A DNA stretch of 64,000 nt from WHSW01 sp963828755 (GTDB lineage: Bacteria; Actinomycetota; Thermoleophilia; Solirubrobacterales; 70-9): NCBI GenBank assembly GCA_963828755.1, contig CAWHFY010000019.1, positions 1-64,000 of the forward strand, read 5' to 3'. The notes beneath the pieces were generated by a model. It was not told the origin of the DNA. It made no database searches and was given only the letters and a program-made list of their open reading frames with translations. This document shows positions 1 to 8,540 of the stretch, one piece after another. Position 1 is the first letter of the stretch. Every line of letters starts with the position of its first letter. The position numbers and the translations under genes are program-made.

Positions 1-622
1 CTACCGCTCCCGGACTGCGTAGGTCAGGTGCGTCACCCTTCGGGGAGGGCTCAGCGCGGACCTGCTCCAGGGCCACGCGGCCCGCGTCCACGCCCTCGAA
101 CAGGCGGATTCCGGAGCCGAACAGCACGGGTGACAGTGCGATCGAGAACTCGTCGATCAGGCCGGCGTTCACGTACTCCAGGATCGTTGCGCCACCGCGA
201 TGCGGACGTCCCGGTCGCCGGCGGCCTCGCGGGCCCGGTCAAGCGCGGACTCGATGCCGTCGTTGACGAAGTGGAAGGTGGTCCCACCCAGCCGCTCCCA
301 GGGGTCACGCTGCTCGTGCGTCACAACGAACACCGGCGTGTGGAACGGCGCCTCCTCCGGCCAGGCCCGCTCGCCGGCATCGAGAACATGCGCTTGCCCA
401 TCACGCTTGCGCCGGTGCGCAGATACGTCTCCCGCACGACGTCGTTGTCGCGCCCCTCCTGCCGCCGCCGTCGCCGAGCTTCAGGTTCTCCCGGAAGAAC
501 CGCAGCGGGAATGCCCACCGCTGCAGCTCCATCCACTGCTGCCCCATCAAGTCCTCTGGGGACTCGGGCGCAATGAAACCGTCCAGCGACATCGACACGC
601 TGAAGAACACCTTCCCGGCCAT
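1..622 (-). pseudogene. DHFR-like (RibD C-terminal family) protein, several frameshifts
   Basis: The N-terminus reads MAGKVFFSVSMSLDGFIAPE, the usual opening of the small dihydrofolate-reductase-like proteins related to the RibD C-terminal domain. Piecing together three frames recovers a nearly complete protein, with VVRETYLRTGASVMGKRMF in the middle and LIDEFSIALSPVLFGSGIRLF near the end, closing at a TAG at position 1. At least three frameshifts (near 470, 375 and 195) break it. The start overlaps the stop of the upstream SRPBCC gene (TGATG), so the two would be translationally coupled in an ArsR-SRPBCC-DHFR operon. Substrate unknown. Whether the shifts are real mutations or read errors cannot be decided here. 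Confidence 0.7.
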
Positions 623-1134
623 CAGCCCTCCGCTTCCTTCCGAACGATCTCGGTGACGTACGCCGCCAGGTTGCTCAGGGTCTGCTGGCCGCCCTCGATC
701 GCGTGGTACTTCTCGACCGCCTCGTCGCGCAGCTCCTTGGTGGGGAACATCGTGCGCATCTCGATCCGGGTCGCCGCGCCGTGGGCGCGAACGTCAGGAC
801 CGACTCGAATGCGTTCGGGTCGTCGCGGGACTCACCGTGGAGCATGCGATCCGCTCCGGCGGCGCGATGTCGGTCCAGGTGATCCACTCCGGGTAGTCCG
901 TCCCGTCCGGTCCGTGCATCACGAAGTCCCACTCCCCGCCGACACGGAACTCGAACGACCGCGTGGTGGTGGTGAAGCCCTCAGGGCCCCACCACCGCGA
1001 CAGGTGCCGGACCTCGGTGAATGCCTCGAACACCAGCCCCCGTGGGGCGCTGAATTCTGAGCCCGGGTCATCACGATCTCCACCAGCCGAGCCATCGCTG
1101 ACTGCACCGGCGCGTCCCGTCCTGTCGCTGCCAT
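622..1134 (-). pseudogene. SRPBCC (AHSA1-like START superfamily) protein, several frameshifts
   Basis: Reconstructed from three frames. It starts with MAATGRDAPVQSAMARLVEI, continues through RGLVFEAFTEVRHLSRWWGP and GGEWDFVMHGPDGTDYPEWI, and ends with KELRDEAVEKYHAIEGGQQT before a TGA at 622-624. The pattern VFEAFTE...WWGP followed by FVMHGPDG is typical of AHSA1/SRPBCC ligand-binding proteins that commonly follow an ArsR regulator. Frameshifts lie near 1040, 855 and 780. It begins 3 bases after the ArsR stop, and its own stop overlaps the start of the DHFR-like gene. The ligand is unknown. Confidence 0.7.
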
Positions 1135-1136
1135 GG

Positions 1137-1477
1137 TCACTCCTCCTGCCTTGCCTGCTTGAGGTCCCGCACGTACGCGTCCAGCCGGTCGAGGCTTTCG
1201 TTCCAGAACCGCTCGAACCCGCCGGTCCACTCGTGCACCGGTCGCAGTCCGCGGGCGTCAAGGCCGTACAGGCGCTGCTTGCCTGCCTGGCGGTCCCGCA
1301 CCAGCCCGACCTCCCGGAGCACCCGCAGGTGTTTGGACGCCCCCGGCTGGGTCATCCCCAGCTCCTGGGCCAAGTCGGTCACCGGCCGCTCACCCGCCCG
1401 CAGCAGCGAGAGGATCTCCGGCGCTGCGGCTCGGCGATAGCGTTGAAGACGTCCGACGTCGTCGCTGCCCGTGCCAT
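1137..1477 (-). CDS. ArsR-family winged-helix repressor (one frameshift)
   Basis: The protein begins MARAATTSDVFNAIAEPQRR and, after a one-base shift near 1422, continues ILSLLRAGERPVTDLAQELG with a clear helix-turn-helix (DLAQELGMTQPGASKHLRVL) and a basic tail ending KQARQEE. The length of about 113 residues is normal for the family. There is no metal-binding ELCVC motif, so this belongs to the ArsR subgroup paired with SRPBCC and DHFR-like genes rather than to a classic arsenic sensor. It is first in the operon, and an 18-bp perfect palindrome sits 10 bp before the start, which argues for autorepression. Confidence 0.75.
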
Positions 1478-1487
1478 GGTGCGATCA

Positions 1488-1505
1488 TATGCCGATATCG
1501 GCATA
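1488..1505. promoter_or_regulatory. 18-bp perfect palindrome, probable ArsR operator
   Basis: TATGCCGATATCGGCATA is its own reverse complement over 18 bp. It lies 10 bp upstream of the ArsR start and is AT-rich compared with its surroundings, as expected for a repressor site overlapping a promoter. Binding by the adjacent ArsR protein is inferred from position only. Confidence 0.7.
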
Positions 1506-1712
1506 CGTCAAGCTGGAGGAATCAGCCTGATCCACCCAGCCGACCTATGTGCGCCATCAGCGGATCTGCACCTTTTGTCTTGACCAGATGAGTGGAGCGT
1601 TCGACACTCGAGATGAGGTCTCGGGTCACCCAGGATCATCCTGGAGCACGCAGCTGGCTTCTCGCAGCAAGGTGGTTCTCACGTGCTGTCCCCGGGAACG
1701 GAGGGGGCGGAC

Positions 1713-2881
1713 ATGTCACAACGTCTCGGGTACTTGATTCTGGTCCTGTCGCTGTTCGCGGTGATGGCACCGAGCCACGCAGCTCCACCCCCGCAGCAAC
1801 AGGACCGGGGCCACGCGTTCCGGGTCGGCCCGGGGCCGCGCGCCGTCTACGTCTCGACCAGCGGCATCGCCCATGGCGACATAGCGGACGTCAAGCGCCT
1901 GCGCGCGGGTCGAGGCTGGGACCCCGGCGACCCCAACAGCATCAACGCTGATTGGCGCGCCGCGCTGGACACGGTCTGGGACCAGATCGCGGCCGAAGGT
2001 GCCGTCGGCGTCTTTGCGACCGGAGACATGGTGCAGGGCTATTGGGGGGTCGACCTCGACCACACCGGGATCTTCGGCCCGGTCGACACGTTCGCGCACA
2101 AGAAGGCCGCGGTCGTCAACGCCGGGAAGGCGTACGAGGGCCACCTGCGGCGAGAGTGGTCGGCCCACGGACTGACGGTCTACCCAGGCATGGGCGACCA
2201 TGAGATCGGTGATCTCGACAATGCCGGGCACACAAACGCGCAGGCCTTCAAAGCGAAGGCGCTCGGTTCCTGGGTCCACGTCTGGGAACGCACGATGGAC
2301 CGTCCGTCGTACTACCACGTGCGGCTACCCGGCTCGGTCGAGCTGTGGACCCTGCAGCCGTTCGCAAGAGACTGACAAGGGGGTGGACGCCGAGATCGGA
2401 CCCACCCAGTTGCGCTGGCTCCGTCGGAGCCTGGGCAGATCCACAGCCAGGTGGAAGGTCGTTCAGACCGAGATTCCCCCGTACGGCGGCGAGAACAGTG
2501 ACCATTCCTCGCGGACAACTCTCCACAATGCGGGCGCGCTCTACCGTGTGCTGGTGCGCGCAGACGTCGACCTGGTGCTGTCGGCCGAGTTCCACGAGGT
2601 CAATGCAATGCAGAGGCGGGGATCCCGGAGATCATCCACGGCGGACGCATGCAGAGCGGCACGGTCAACTACCTGGTGCTAGGCGTCTACGGGGATCGCC
2701 TCGACATCACGCTGAAGAGAATGTCGCGGGCCACGATGGATGGTTCGCAACGCCTGTGGGCACCCGGGGGCAACGGCCTCCGCTGCACATCCAGATGAGC
2801 AGCGGCGCCACGGTCGCGGGGCACATGCTGGTCACCCATGAGGGAGTCACCGAAGCGACGGGTGACTTGGTCCTGCAGTAG
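1713..2881 (+). pseudogene. Secreted calcineurin-like metallophosphatase, frameshifted
   Basis: The start at 1713 is preceded by a good ribosome site (GGAGGGGG). An N-terminal signal peptide (hydrophobic LGYLILVLSLFAVMAPSHA) is followed by GIAHGDIADVKR, GVFATGDMVQGYW (the GD-x-V metal motif) and YPGMGDHEIGD, which fit a purple-acid-phosphatase-like or calcineurin fold with GDxx and GDHE ligands. Later segments LVLSAEFHEVNAM and GTVNYLVLGVYGDRLDITLK come from other frames. At least three shifts (near 2370, 2610 and 2780) are needed to reach the TAG at 2879. Expected to be exported and to hydrolyse phosphoesters; the substrate is unknown. Confidence 0.65.
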
Positions 2882-3124
2882 AAGCCGGATCAGGTCAGCC
2901 CGTACAGAGGAACGCTGAATGGCCCACCGATCGGGACAACCTCCCTGGACATCACACCCAGGGCACCGCGACGCCGCGAACGCCTACGGTTTCGCCTCCT
3001 TCGAGGTAGACCCCGGCCGACGACCCGCCGACCCGACGACCCGCCGACCTGACCACGAGACGTTGGCAAGGCAGGTTGCGTGAGTGAGTACGGGACCAGC
3101 GCGGTGGGCGTTAGGTTGAGGTCG

Positions 3125-3837
3125 ATGAAGTCAGCAGTCGGCCGTCCGGTCCGAATTGCAATCGTCAACGACTACGACATCGTGGTCCAGGGTCTGGCGC
3201 GCATGTTCGATCCGTTCAAGGATCGCATCGAGGTGGTCGAGGTCTCCACCAATCAGCCTGGGGTGGCGCGCGTCGATATAGCGCTCATCGATTCGTTTGC
3301 TCAGACCAGGGACGTGAACGAGGTGCTGGCCGAAGCCAACGCCGGCGGTTCGTCTTCTACAGCTGGAGTCTGGCGCCTGAGCTCATCGAGACGTGGGCGC
3401 GCTTCGGGGTTGTGGGCTTCCTGGACGAAAGATTGACGGCGAACGAGCTCGCCGATGCGCTCAAGCGGATCCATCAGGGTGGGAGCGGCGTCACCAGCGC
3501 CGACTATCCGCCCTCGGTCGACTTCGACCTCGGCGACTGGCCGGGCCGCGACCAAGGGCTAAGCGCCCGCGAGGCGGAGGTCATCGCGCTGATCACCCAA
3601 GGCCTGGCGAACGGGGAGATCGCCGCCCGCACCTACATGAGCATCAACACCATCAAGAAGTACATCCGCAGTGCGTACCGGAAGATGGGCGTGGACAGTC
3701 GGACGCGCGCGGTTCTCTGGGGCGTCGACCACGGATTCCCGCCCGGACCACATTGCAGCGAAAGCACCCGACAAGCCGCGCTCAGTCTCGGCTGTGGGGC
3801 GCGCTCATCGGCAGGGTCGCGCGGATCGCGACAATAG
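3125..3837 (+). CDS. LuxR/NarL-type response regulator (one frameshift)
   Basis: The N-terminus VRIAIVNDYDIVVQGLARMF is a receiver-type beta1-alpha1 with the acidic ND pair, and VDIALIDSF holds the likely phospho-acceptor Asp. After a one-base shift near 3345 the frame continues RFVFYSWSLAPELIETWARF and GVVGFLDERL, where the usual receiver Lys is replaced. The C-terminal half carries a clear LuxR HTH (LSAREAEVIALITQGLANGE, then INTIKKYIRSAYRKMGVDSR). About 237 residues. No histidine kinase lies next to it, and the receiver is somewhat atypical. It probably binds DNA as a dimer; its targets are unknown. Confidence 0.7.
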
Positions 3838-4230
3838 GTTGCTCAGGGCTGCAAGCGCCTTCCGAAGGACTGAGCGGCGTTGGTACGCATCTACGTACGG
3901 AGGTCCTTGGCCCAGTGCGAAAAGGGCCCGCGCTTCAAGCAGTTCGTCCAGGCGCTCGTCTTCGGGGCAGTCATCAAGGACTACGCCCTCCAGGTGCCAG
4001 GGCACTGCAGCAGATAGTGGGCAGCCCCAAGCGAGAGCGTCCCGCCGGGCGCCTGGAGCGAGTCTGGCCAGCCGCCGATCCCGCAGGAACTCTCTAGTTC
4101 GAGGCGCGCCGACTGGGACCCGGCTCGCGGGCCCTCGCCTGTTCGGCTCGTTCCGACGCCGGGGTGGCAAGGTCGCCTGACCCCGACGACGTCGACGTCG
4201 AACCCGGATAAGTCCCGCTGCTCGATGGGG
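3838..4230. other. Intergenic stretch with no supported gene
   Basis: About 390 bp between the LuxR regulator and the M20 remnant. Open frames exist on both strands, but none shows a family motif, a ribosome site or consistent high-GC third positions. Possibly decayed coding sequence; nothing else is visible. Confidence 0.4.
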
Positions 4231-4800
4231 TCAGGAGCGCATGGTGGCGTAGCGCTCGAGGAAGATCGCCTCGGTCAGTGCCATGGCCTCGATCACGCGG
4301 GGGTCCACGCTCTCGTTGGGGGCGTGGATGAGCGCCTGGGGCTCCTCGACACCGATCAGGATGATCTCGGCGTCGGGGTAGGTCTCCTCGAGCACGTTGC
4401 ACAGCGGCGGGATCGACCCGCCCTGGCCGAGAGTTGTCATCGCGCGTCCGTAGGACTCCTGCATCGCTGCGGCCATGGCCTGGTACGCCGGACCGGTGGT
4501 GTCGGCCTCGAACGGGGCACCGGTCGCCTCGACCTCGACCCTGACGTGCACGCCCCACGGGGCCGCGGCGCGCAGCTGCTCGACCAGGGCTGCTTCGGCG
4601 TGGGCGGGATTCATCCCCGGAGGGATGCGCAGGTTCAGCCGCGCCGCCGCCTTCGGAACGATGGCCGCAGCAGAGCCGACGACCGGCGGACAGTCGATGC
4701 CCAGGATGGTCACCGCCGGTCGCGCCCCAGAGCATGTCCGACACGCTGCCGTCCCCGAGCGGGCGGTGCCTGGGTGCATCACCCCTCAGACACGTCGCCT
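4231..4800 (-). pseudogene. M20 family metallopeptidase, C-terminal remnant
   Basis: The end of an M20 dipeptidase is clear: RPAVTILGIDCPPVVGSAAA, AIVPKAAARLNLRIPPGMNP (the dimerisation-domain strand), GGSIPPLCNVLEE, and the terminal HAPNESVDPRVIEAMALTEA, in which the HAPNE His/Glu are typical late active-site residues. Only about 185 of the usual 430-460 residues are present. A short stretch in another frame (DGSVSDMLWG) shows a shift near 4740, and upstream of about 4800 the gene is gone. It lacks the whole N-terminal zinc-binding half and should be inactive. Confidence 0.7.
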
Positions 4801-4904
4801 CGTTGGATGGGTAGCGCGACAATCGCCGTCGTTGCCTGGCTTGTGCGTCCCGGCCTACTGACTGCGTGACCTGCGCCCCGGCTGTCCACGTGGATGTTGA
4901 TGTC

Positions 4905-6476
4905 CTAAGACACGGCGGGAGGCAGTTCTGCCCTGACGAGTCCCGATTCGTAGGCGGCGACGACCACTTGGGTCCGGTCCCGCAGCCCCAGCTTGCGCAG
5001 GATGCTGGCGACGTGGGTCTTGACCGTCCATTCGCTGATCACGAGCAAGGCCGCGATCTCCGCGTTCGTCATCCCGGTCGCGATCGCCCGCGCCACCTCG
5101 AGCTCCCGACTGGTCAGGTCCGCGAGGCCAGTGGGGGCTGCAGTTGGCGCGCCGGTGGTCTGGCGCCGCTCCGCCTCGGCGAGCAGTGCCGTCGCTTCGG
5201 AAAGGCGTTCGGCCAGCTTGCGGTTGTCGCCCGCGGCCCGCTGCAGCTGCCCGGATCGCTGCGCCACGACAAACCCCATCAGCCACGCTGACCCGAACAC
5301 GATGGCCATGAAGGCGCCGTCACCCTCGGTCAGCCCGAGCAGTGCGACTGTCACCACGATCGTCGCGGCACTCACCGCCGCCCTGCCGACGGCGGCGAAG
5401 GCGCTGCTCGAGTAGGCGGCGACCAGCATCGCCGCCATCGCCGACAGTCCTTCGGTCGGCGTGGTGAGCCAGCTCTGGAGCGCGGCTGCCCCGAACACCA
5501 CCACGAGAACCATGAGCGGGTCATCGAGCTCGCGCTCCAGCAGCTCGCGCGCGGCGGTCGCCGGGTCGATCTCGCGCCTGACGACTCGCTCCAGCAGCTC
5601 GGCCCAGTCCGGGTCGGCAGCCGCCTTCGCCTCGAGCTCGCGGCGCATCCGCGCGGCGGCGATCCCGAGGACCTCGGCGCGCAGGTTGCGGGCGCGGCGC
5701 TCGGCCAGGGTTCCGGCGGCGGCGATCCGCTCGCCGTGAGTGTCGATCGCGGCGAGCAGTTCGTCGATCCCCTCCCCCTTCGCGGCCTCGGTCCGGATCA
5801 CCGGCACCTTCCAGTCGCGGTCCGGCCCCAGCGCCAGCACCGACTTGACCTCGCGGATCATCGTGTTGGCGAGCGGGTGGTCGGCCTTGTTGACGCAGAT
5901 CACGTCGGGGATCTCCATCACCCCGGCCTTCAGCGCCTGGATCGAGTCGCCCGAGCCGGGCATCAGCGCCAGGACGACGGTGTCGGCGTGATCGATCACG
6001 TCGATTTCGCCCTGGCCGACGCCCACCGTCTCGAGCAGGACGTCGTCCTTGCCGGAGGCGTCCATCAGCAGCGCCGCCTGCAGCGCCGCCTCGGCGAGGC
6101 CGCCGAGCGAGCCGCGGGTCGCCATCGAGCGGATGAACACGCCCGGGTCGAGGAAGTGCTCGGAGAGGCGGATCCGATCGCCGAGCACGGCGCCCTGGGT
6201 GAACGGGCTCGAGGGGTCGATCGAGAGCACGCCGACCTCGCGGTCGCGCTGGCGCAGCTTGCCGCACAGCGCTCCGATCAGGGTGCTCTTGCCGACCCCG
6301 GGCGGGCCGGTGACCCCGACGATCCGCGCGGTACCGGTGTTCGGGAACAGCTCGGCGACGAGCCGGTCGCCCTCCGGATCGTGGTTTTCGACCAGGCTGA
6401 TCGCGCGGGCCAGCGCCCGCTTGTCGCCGGCGACCAGGCGCTCGGCTAGCGACTCCTTTGCAGCGGGCTCGGTCAC
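4905..6476 (-). CDS. meaB: MeaB/ArgK GTPase joined to a membrane segment and LuxR HTH
   Basis: The first ~317 residues are a MeaB-type G-protein chaperone of methylmalonyl-CoA mutase: P-loop GPPGVGKST, SIDPSSPFTQGAVLGDRIRL, ETVGVGQGE (switch region) and NKAD (base recognition). The GTG at 6474-6476 is chosen because it gives the usual family N-terminus. Without a stop, the frame continues from about residue 318 into hydrophobic segments (LMVLVVVFGAAALQSW and two to three more), a short coiled stretch, and a LuxR HTH (LTSRELEVARAIATGMTNAE, WTVKTHVASILRKLGL). MeaB proteins normally end near the junction. This could be a true fusion, a lost stop between two genes (an ATG exists at 5511-5513), or an assembly join. 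No mutase gene is nearby. Confidence 0.75.
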   Translation of the reverse strand: MTEPAAKESLAERLVAGDKRALARAISLVENHDPEGDRLVAELFPNTGTARIVGVTGPPGVGKSTLIGALCGKLRQRDREVGVLSIDPSSPFTQGAVLGDRIRLSEHFLDPGVFIRSMATRGSLGGLAEAALQAALLMDASGKDDVLLETVGVGQGEIDVIDHADTVVLALMPGSGDSIQALKAGVMEIPDVICVNKADHPLANTMIREVKSVLALGPDRDWKVPVIRTEAAKGEGIDELLAAIDTHGERIAAAGTLAERRARNLRAEVLGIAAARMRRELEAKAAADPDWAELLERVVRREIDPATAARELLERELDDPLMVLVVVFGAAALQSWLTTPTEGLSAMAAMLVAAYSSSAFAAVGRAAVSAATIVVTVALLGLTEGDGAFMAIVFGSAWLMGFVVAQRSGQLQRAAGDNRKLAERLSEATALLAEAERRQTTGAPTAAPTGLADLTSRELEVARAIATGMTNAEIAALLVISEWTVKTHVASILRKLGLRDRTQVVVAAYESGLVRAELPPAVS

Positions 6477-6504
6477 GGCGGCGCAGTCTAGAGTCCGCGC
6501 CGCC

Positions 6505-7125
6505 GTGATCCGGACCGTTCGATTCCTCGCCGCGAACAAGATGCTCAACCTGCGCTATGCGCGGCTGCTGTGGCGCTATGTGTGGCGGCGCTACCTGACC
6601 GTTTCCGGGTGGCGCTGGGAGACCGACGGCCCGGTTTTCTTCGGCAAGGACCTGCAGATCCAGATCGCCCGTCGCGGCAAGGTCCGCTTCGGGCGCTTCG
6701 TCTGGATCGGCGACGGGACCAAGATCCGCTGCCACGAGGGCGAGGTCGTGATCGGCGCGAAGTCGGTGCTCGGGCAGGAGTGCACGATCTCGGCCTACCG
6801 ACGGGTGCGGATCGGCGATCAGTGCGTGATCGCCGACCGCGCGATGTTCATCGACTTCGACCACGGCGTCGTCGAGGTGGAGCGCCCGATCCGCGTCCAG
6901 GGCATCTATATGCGCGAGGTCGAGGTCGGCTCGAACGTCTGGATCGGGTACGGCGCCTGCGTCCTGCGCGGGATCCGGGTCGGCGACAACTCGATCGTCG
7001 GCACGAACGCGGTCGTCACCAAGGACGTGCCGGCCAACGCCGTCGTCGGGGGCGTACCGGCGAAGCTGATCCGGATGCGCGAGACGCCCCAGACGCTCCG
7101 CTGGCCAAACCCGGTCGAGCCGTAG
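6505..7125 (+). CDS. Left-handed beta-helix (hexapeptide) acyltransferase, WbbJ-like
   Basis: Repeated hexapeptide turns (VWIGDGTKIR, VVIGAKSVLG, VRIGDQCVIA, VWIGYGACVL, IRVGDNSIVG) end in the family signature TNAVVTKDVPANAVVGGVPA, in which the proposed catalytic His is upstream in the DFDHG segment. Such enzymes transfer acetyl or similar groups from CoA to sugars as trimers. The start is GTG at 6505 (an alternative ATG is at 6541), 28 bp from the divergent meaB start. It converges on the GT4 gene. Together with the GT4, GH57 and methyltransferase genes downstream it suggests decoration of an intracellular polysaccharide; this role is inferred. A short hairpin (7120-7136) overlaps the stop. 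Confidence 0.8.
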   Translation: MIRTVRFLAANKMLNLRYARLLWRYVWRRYLTVSGWRWETDGPVFFGKDLQIQIARRGKVRFGRFVWIGDGTKIRCHEGEVVIGAKSVLGQECTISAYRRVRIGDQCVIADRAMFIDFDHGVVEVERPIRVQGIYMREVEVGSNVWIGYGACVLRGIRVGDNSIVGTNAVVTKDVPANAVVGGVPAKLIRMRETPQTLRWPNPVEP

Positions 7126-7175
7126 GGCGCCTACGGGCGTTCACTCGGGCCGGCCCCCCGAACGCGGAGGCCCGC

Positions 7176-8369
7176 CTAGGCGCGGCTGGGCTCGCCGGCG
7201 AGCTCCGCGTAGATCGCCGCGGTGCTCTCGGCGACGTCGGCCCAGTCGAAGCGCAGCACGTGCTCGGAGCCCTCGGCGACCAGGCGGTCGCGTAGCTGCT
7301 CGTCGGTGAGCAGGCGCTCGACCATCTCACCGAGCGCCTCGGAGTCGCGGGCGCGAAACCGCAGCCCGGCCTCGTTGTGGGGCACGACCTCGCGCAGACC
7401 GCCGGTGTCGGCGACGATGCACGGACAGCCAGAGGCCATCGCCTCGAGGGCGACGAGCCCGAACGGCTCGTAGATCGACGGGACCACGCAGACGTCGGCG
7501 ATCCTGTAGAGCGAGTGGAGGACGTCGTCGCCGATCCAGCCGAGGAACGTGCCGTGCTCCATCAATCCGAGCGACGCCGCCTGTTCGTGCAGCTCGTGCT
7601 CGTGGGTTCCCGAGCCGGCGACCAGGAAGCGCGTTCCCGGGACCGCCTCGACCAAGCGCGGCATCGCCTCGAGCGCTAGCTGGAAGCCCTTCTCATAGAC
7701 GAGCCGGCCGATCAACAGCACGAGCCGCTCGTCCGGGGCGGCGAACTCGGCGCGCAGGCGCTCGAGCTCGGGATCGTTTTGGGGCTGCAGGTCCTCTGGG
7801 TCGATCCCGTTCGGGATCACCGCGACGCGGCTCTCGTCGACGCCGAAGATGTCGACGATCTGCTCGCGCATGTAATACGAGCAGGCGATCACGCGGTCGG
7901 AGCGGTTGGTGATCCAGCGCTCGACCCCGTGGATGTGGCGCTGGGGGTGGTTGTCGACCCAGCCCTGGTGTCGGCCGTGCTCGGTGGCGTGGATCGTCGT
8001 CACCAGCGGCGCGCCGAAGCGCCGCGCGAGGTGGTCGCCCGCCATCGCGACGAGCCAGTCGTGGCCGTGGACGAGGTCGAACTCGTAGCGGTCGCCGAGC
8101 TCGACGCCGGCGGCGAGCATGTCCGAGTTCATGCGCTCGACCCAGGCGACGAACTCGCCGAGGTCGGTCGGACGCGTCGGCTCGCGCACCCGGTGGATGT
8201 TCACCTCCGCTGCGATCTCCTCCGGCGGCGACTCCTCGCTGCCGCGGGTGAGGACGTGGACCTCGACCCCGTCGCGGGCGAGCGCCTCGGAGAGCTTGCG
8301 AACGTGGCGGGCCAGCCCGCCCTCGATCAGCGGCGGGTACTCCCAGGAGAGGATGAGGACTCTGGTCAA
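7176..8369 (-). CDS. GT4 glycosyltransferase (Rv3032-like alpha-glucosyltransferase)
   Basis: A GT-B glycosyltransferase of family 4: the N-terminal LILSWEYPPLIEGGLARHV glycine loop, HGHDWLVA, TTIHATEHGRHQGW, IPNGIDPEDL, then LIGRLVYEKGFQLALEAMP and the donor-site motif EPFGLVALEAMA. The combination SWEYPP...GGLARHV...ATEHGRHQGW closely matches actinobacterial glycogen-synthase-like enzymes, including mycobacterial Rv3032, an alpha-1,4-glucosyltransferase used for methylglucose lipopolysaccharide and glycogen. The TTG start at 8367-8369 is chosen because it begins at the conserved LTRVLILSWEYPP. Cytosolic, 397 residues, intact. NDP-glucose donor inferred. Confidence 0.85.
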   Translation of the reverse strand: MTRVLILSWEYPPLIEGGLARHVRKLSEALARDGVEVHVLTRGSEESPPEEIAAEVNIHRVREPTRPTDLGEFVAWVERMNSDMLAAGVELGDRYEFDLVHGHDWLVAMAGDHLARRFGAPLVTTIHATEHGRHQGWVDNHPQRHIHGVERWITNRSDRVIACSYYMREQIVDIFGVDESRVAVIPNGIDPEDLQPQNDPELERLRAEFAAPDERLVLLIGRLVYEKGFQLALEAMPRLVEAVPGTRFLVAGSGTHEHELHEQAASLGLMEHGTFLGWIGDDVLHSLYRIADVCVVPSIYEPFGLVALEAMASGCPCIVADTGGLREVVPHNEAGLRFRARDSEALGEMVERLLTDEQLRDRLVAEGSEHVLRFDWADVAESTAAIYAELAGEPSRA

Positions 8370-8540
8370 GCTGGCTATCTGGAGCGGTGTTCGACCCTTT
8401 GGCGGCCTACCGGGTTGAGACCATGGGCCAGGCTGGTCTGTCGGCGCGAATGCCACGAGGCGACAGCGAGGATAGGACGGAGGTTTCGAGCTACCACCTG
8501 CGGACGGCAAGACGACTCGCTGGCGGGTCCGCCTGCGCAT

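Noticed and set aside
2960..3060. Short direct repeats (GACCCGCCGAC-like) before the LuxR gene
   Set aside because: Imperfect, few copies and of the kind common in GC-rich intergenic DNA.
3838..4224. Open frames on both strands, one with a Leu/Asp-rich stretch (CPEDERLDELLEARALFA)
   Set aside because: No start with a ribosome site, no family motif, and no support from neighbours.
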